Assembly: GCA_022824495.1 (NCBI GenBank)
Contig: JAJDZU010000017.1
Location: 18,954-82,953 of the forward strand
Length of the DNA: 64,000 nucleotides
Direction: 5' to 3'
Origin: Chloroflexota bacterium
GTDB lineage: Bacteria; Chloroflexota; UBA11872
Part shown: in pieces, positions 61,170-64,000 of the stretch
Layout of the letters: every line of letters starts with the position of its first letter
Numbering within the stretch: position 1 is the first letter of the stretch
Translations under genes and position numbers: made by a program
Notes under the pieces: model-generated
The model's input: the letters and a program-made list of their open reading frames with translations, nothing else
The model's database searches: none
What the model was told of the DNA's origin: nothing

Positions 61170-62327
61170 ATGACCGACGAGCACGCACGGCAGGCCCCCG
61201 GACGAGTACGCGACGGCATCGTGCAGGTCATGTCGCACACCTCGCAGCCCCTGTCGGTCAAGGAGATCGAGGCGCGCGTATCCCAGGTCGCGGGACCCAC
61301 GCGAGGCTCCTCCATACGTTCGTACCTCCGCCTTAATACCCCAACCGTGTTCGCCCGCGAACGGCGCGGTGTCTACAGGCTTCGCTCATCGGCCGAATCC
61401 GGCGTCCAACGCGAGTTGCCGGCCGTGCGCGAGTGGGAAGCCCCGGCCTCGTTCGGTCGGGCAATGCTCTATCACGCCGACTGTTTCGACTGGCTGCGCG
61501 AGCAGGACGACACCAGCATTCACGCCGTCGTCACCGATCCGCCGTACGGCCTGCACGAATACACCTCGGAGCAGCAGGCCAAGCTGCGTCGAGGCAGGGG
61601 CGGGGTCTGGCGGATCCCCCCGTCATTCGACGGTCATCGACGCTCGCCGCTGCCTCGCTTTACGACGCTTACGCCCGAGCAACTCAACGACCTCAGGACG
61701 TTCTTCTTCGTTTGGGCGCGACTGCTGCTCCCGAAGCTCGTGCCGGGAGCGCAGGTCGTGGTGGCCTCCAATCCCCTCGTGTCATATCTCGTCTCCGGGG
61801 CGCTGGCGGACGCGGGATTGGAGCGCCGCGGTGAGATCGTGCGCCTGACCATGACCATGCGCGGAGGCGACCGGCCAAAGGCCGCGCACAAGGAGTTTTC
61901 GGAAGTCAGCGTGATGCCGCGCTCCATGTGGGAACCCTGGGTCATCTACCGAAAACCCATCGAGGGCCGTGTCCAGGACAACCTGCGAACCTGGGGAACG
62001 GGCGGCTTCCGCCGGCCGGTTCCCGACAAGCCATTCGGCGACGTCATCGCCTCCGCCCCGACCCGCAAGGCCGAGCGCGACCTGGCGCCGCATCCCAGCC
62101 TCAAGCCCCAGGCCTTCCTGCGCACGCTCGTTCGTGCCGTCTTGCCGCTCGGCGAAGGCATCGTCCTCGACCCCTTCGCCGGCGCCGGATCCACCATGGC
62201 CGCCGCCGAGGCCGTGGGCTACCAAAGCATCGGCATCGAACAGGACGAACGCTATTTCGCGATGGCCAAAGAAGCCATTCCAAAGCTCATCAGCTATACG
62301 CCGAACGGCGGTCAGTCGAGGCGGTAG
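61170..62327 (+). CDS. Site-specific DNA methyltransferase with N-terminal helix-turn-helix domain
   Basis: A 385-residue amino-methyltransferase (N6-adenine or N4-cytosine). Residues ~10-70 form a winged-helix-like domain (QPLSVKEIEARVSQVAGPTRG, SYLRLNTPTVFARERRGVYRL in part). The catalytic motif is VVTDPPYGLHEY, followed by a variable target-recognition region and the C-terminal SAM loop GIVLDPFAGAGSTMAAAEAVG, the beta-class order. No restriction endonuclease gene is near. ATG 61170 is supported by the promoter; the frame is open to 61020. Confidence 0.87.
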   Translation: MTDEHARQAPGRVRDGIVQVMSHTSQPLSVKEIEARVSQVAGPTRGSSIRSYLRLNTPTVFARERRGVYRLRSSAESGVQRELPAVREWEAPASFGRAMLYHADCFDWLREQDDTSIHAVVTDPPYGLHEYTSEQQAKLRRGRGGVWRIPPSFDGHRRSPLPRFTTLTPEQLNDLRTFFFVWARLLLPKLVPGAQVVVASNPLVSYLVSGALADAGLERRGEIVRLTMTMRGGDRPKAAHKEFSEVSVMPRSMWEPWVIYRKPIEGRVQDNLRTWGTGGFRRPVPDKPFGDVIASAPTRKAERDLAPHPSLKPQAFLRTLVRAVLPLGEGIVLDPFAGAGSTMAAAEAVGYQSIGIEQDERYFAMAKEAIPKLISYTPNGGQSRR

Positions 62328-62635
62328 ACCCAACTCTCGCGAATCTTCAGAATCCACTCTCAGCGAGGCGCTCGGTCTGAGTGTTACAACAGTTCCCCAA
62401 TGCGCGGCGAATGCAGCGCCTTTCGACCATCCGGCAACCGTGGGATATGCTGCCCCCAGTATTCGCAGGGTCTCCATAATCATAAGTTCAGCTAGAGTGA
62501 ACTGCTCCTGTAAACTTACCAAGAGTGACAATAAACTGCGGTTCCAAAACTCGTTTATCTTCAGTTTCGGTGCCTTCCTGCCAAGTATACAGTGCCCTGC
62601 TTTCCATACCGATCACCACCATTCCAAGGACTCAC
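62328..62635. other. AT-richer intergenic region with a dyad
   Basis: This 308-base region before the lipid kinase is poorer in GC than its neighbours. It contains AGTTCA-gctagag-TGAACT (62485-62503), a perfect 6+6 dyad that may be an operator. I see no gene here and no convincing -35/-10 pair. Confidence 0.4.
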
Positions 62636-63550
62636 ATGAGACCTGAAGTAGAGGACACCTGGGCTGTCATCGTCAATCCCACAGCCGGTCGAGGCAAGGC
62701 CGCCAGGGCTGCGACGCTTCTGATGGCGGCCTTGGAAGAACGGGAAGCAAAGGCTGACCTATTACTGACAGGCGGTCCCGGACATGCCGTGCAGCTTGCC
62801 CGGCGCGCAAGCGAATCCGGCGCTAACAGGATCGTGGCCTGCGGTGGCGACGGCACCATTCACGAAGCCATCAACGGCATCATGTCTTCAGGTGCAAGGT
62901 CTACGCTGGGCATTCTCTCCGGCGGGACCTGCAATGATCTCGCCTACGCCCTGGGGCTCCCCGGTAATCCCACCGAAGCGATTCCCAGGATTCTTGAACT
63001 GAACGTAAAGAGCATCGACCTGGGCCGGGTTGATCTGGGCGGGAATGATCACAAGTACTTCGCCACCATTGCCACGCTTGGATTCGACAGCGAAGTCAGT
63101 GAATTCGTCGACGCCGGCCGCTGCCCGTCGTTTCTTGGAGCTTCGGCGTCTTACCTGTACGCGGCAGTCCTGAGTCTATTCACGTACAGGTTTCCCCGCG
63201 TGACCTTGCACGGCGACTTCGGAACGTTCAGCGGGCCGCTCCTCCTGGCGGCGATTGGCAACACGGACCGATACGGCGCCCGCATACGGATCACCCCTGC
63301 GGCACAGCCGGATGATGGCCTCTTCGACGTGTGTATGGTTCGACAAGTATCCAAGCTTGAAGTCCTGCGCGTCCTGCCGCGAACCTTCAGCGGCAAACAC
63401 GTCACCCACCCGGCGGTTCGCATCGAACGAACCCGCCAACTTCAAATCGATTCCGACCGCCCCCTATGGATCTGGGCCGACGGCGAACGCCTCGCCCAAA
63501 CACCAATCACCGTCGAAATAGTCCCAGGAGCGCTACAGGTTATACGGTAA
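62636..63550 (+). CDS. Diacylglycerol/lipid kinase, YegS/BmrU family
   Basis: A 304-residue lipid kinase. It has IVNPTAGRGKAARAA, the nucleotide-binding IVACGGDGTIHEAINGI, LGILSGGTCNDLAYALGLP and the C-terminal FDVCMVRQVSKLEVLRVLP and IWADGERL. Such enzymes phosphorylate diacylglycerol or other lipids with ATP. ATG at 62636 has AAGGA five bases upstream; the earlier start at 62525 is unsupported. It is the last full gene of the window. Confidence 0.88.
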   Translation: MRPEVEDTWAVIVNPTAGRGKAARAATLLMAALEEREAKADLLLTGGPGHAVQLARRASESGANRIVACGGDGTIHEAINGIMSSGARSTLGILSGGTCNDLAYALGLPGNPTEAIPRILELNVKSIDLGRVDLGGNDHKYFATIATLGFDSEVSEFVDAGRCPSFLGASASYLYAAVLSLFTYRFPRVTLHGDFGTFSGPLLLAAIGNTDRYGARIRITPAAQPDDGLFDVCMVRQVSKLEVLRVLPRTFSGKHVTHPAVRIERTRQLQIDSDRPLWIWADGERLAQTPITVEIVPGALQVIR

Positions 63551-63747
63551 GCTTAACCCTATCCGCACAACTGAATCCCGAGACACTCACGGTACGTCTC
63601 AACCAGCTAACACGAATAAGGTAGTGGTTAGTCTTGATCGCATCCCTCGCCACGAAGCGAGCCGTCAACTCTTCCCTCTCCTGAGTCCCATGTGTAACCC
63701 TAGAGGCGGCTGTGCGGTGTCAATCCCCTCGAACGGCCGTGCCTCTT
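63551..63747. other. Intergenic stretch after the lipid kinase gene
   Basis: Together with the two repeats and the DNA up to 63934, this forms a gap of 384 bases. I see no gene, RNA or obvious promoter in this part. Confidence 0.4.
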
Positions 63748-63804
63748 CACCCTCTCCAAGGGGAGAGGAGAATTCTGGCGACTTCGCCAGAAGAAGGTGA
63801 GGGG
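63748..63804. repeat. Double-hairpin intergenic repeat, copy 1
   Basis: CCTCTCC-AAGG-GGAGAGG forms a strong stem and is followed by TCTGGCG-ACTT-CGCCAGA. Copy 2 at 63856-63910 has the same first hairpin and a related second one. The arrangement resembles REP-like intergenic elements. Confidence 0.7.
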
Positions 63805-63855
63805 TCCCCCGCGCATCCAACTCACCAGGAACCAGGCCATTGGAGGCCGCCGTTC

Positions 63856-63910
63856 TTTCCCCTCTCCAAGGGGAGAGGCAGATTCGGGCGTCTTCGGCCG
63901 AAATCGGTGA
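63856..63910. repeat. Double-hairpin intergenic repeat, copy 2
   Basis: CCTCTCC-AAGG-GGAGAGG is identical to copy 1. The second hairpin, TTCGGGCG-TCTT-CGGCCGAA, has diverged but kept pairing by compensating changes in part. Ends in GGTGAG like copy 1. Confidence 0.7.
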
Positions 63911-63934
63911 GCAACTGTGTTGGGGCGTCGAGTG

Positions 63935-64000
63935 TTAGGCCATGGTCGGGTCCCACGCGGTCTGGTGCTGACAGACGGCGTTGCAGAGCACCAGCAGCTT
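63935..64000 (-). mobile_element. 3' end of an IS110-family transposase gene
   Basis: The minus strand reads KLLVLCNAVCQHQTAWDPTMA and stops with TAA at 63935-63937. This resembles the C-terminal tail of IS110/IS116/IS902 transposases (MRKLL...N...PWDP.LA). The rest lies outside the window, so the family call rests on 21 residues. The hairpin repeats lie just beyond its end. Confidence 0.65.

Overview
The window is high-GC bacterial chromosome with tightly packed genes, many overlapping by 1-4 bases. My best guess is an uncultured Chloroflexota member (Dehalococcoidia/SAR202-like). The grounds are a glutamate-mutase-L-like gene with its partner, abundant enolase-superfamily and HpcH/HpaI-type catabolic genes, thiamine and PdxS/PdxT cofactor genes and menaquinone genes. 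No rRNA or other phylogenetic marker confirms this. The window opens inside a membrane-protein gene and closes inside the 3' end of an IS110-type transposase.

Layout. 1-3.3 kb: an eroded tandem duplication of a membrane-protein gene plus a 2-hydroxyacid dehydrogenase gene; the first dehydrogenase copy is a 3' remnant. 3.4-9.3 kb: a GH15 glycosidase, a cyclophilin-like protein, lexA, a TPR protein, dinB and an unknown protein. lexA and dinB share a 20-base motif lying in the same place inside their promoters, a good candidate LexA operator. 9.4-15 kb: an overlapping run encoding an SbcD/Mre11-like and an SbcC/YhaN-like protein that have both lost their catalytic motifs, then a four-helix membrane protein and a methyltransferase. 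This is the most unusual locus here. 15-24 kb: acetyltransferases, an aminotransferase, and a pdxS-pdxT-GNAT-R3H ATPase-tmk-darA operon on the minus strand, then MmgE/PrpD and a lipocalin-like protein.

24-35 kb is a thiamine region. A TPP riboswitch with an overlapping terminator hairpin precedes a thiamine-binding protein and a ThiX/ThiY/ThiZ-like HMP transporter. Nearby are thiamine pyrophosphokinase and a ThiO-like glycine oxidase. Two tandem family-5 substrate-binding proteins with an extra N-terminal Ig-like domain are interleaved with decayed fragments of the pyrophosphokinase and of ThiO. 35-39 kb: HpcH/HpaI aldolase, an enolase-superfamily enzyme, a proline-rich lipoprotein and a DHH phosphoesterase.

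39-47 kb: an IscA-like gene on the plus strand, then a seven-gene minus-strand operon rsmI-metG-tatD-polyprenyl synthase-menG-femX-murE. 47-54.7 kb: a secreted TIM-barrel glycosidase, an archaemetzincin-like protein without its HExxH motif, the MutL-like pair and argS. 55-64 kb: a zinc-ribbon/TPR protein, a sugar isomerase-like TIM barrel, a two-gene glutamine-dependent NAD synthetase, an HtrA-type protease, a YbdK-type carboxylate-amine ligase, a DUF2283 protein, an orphan DNA methyltransferase with a near-leaderless promoter, a lipid kinase, two intergenic hairpin repeats and the IS110 end.

Two themes recur. Tandem duplications leave one copy eroded (dehydrogenase, pyrophosphokinase, ThiO). 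Several intact reading frames lack or alter the signature residues of their families (SbcD-like, SbcC-like, archaemetzincin-like, MutL-like, and the MetRS and ArgRS signature motifs). All family assignments come from reading motifs by eye; no database search was possible.
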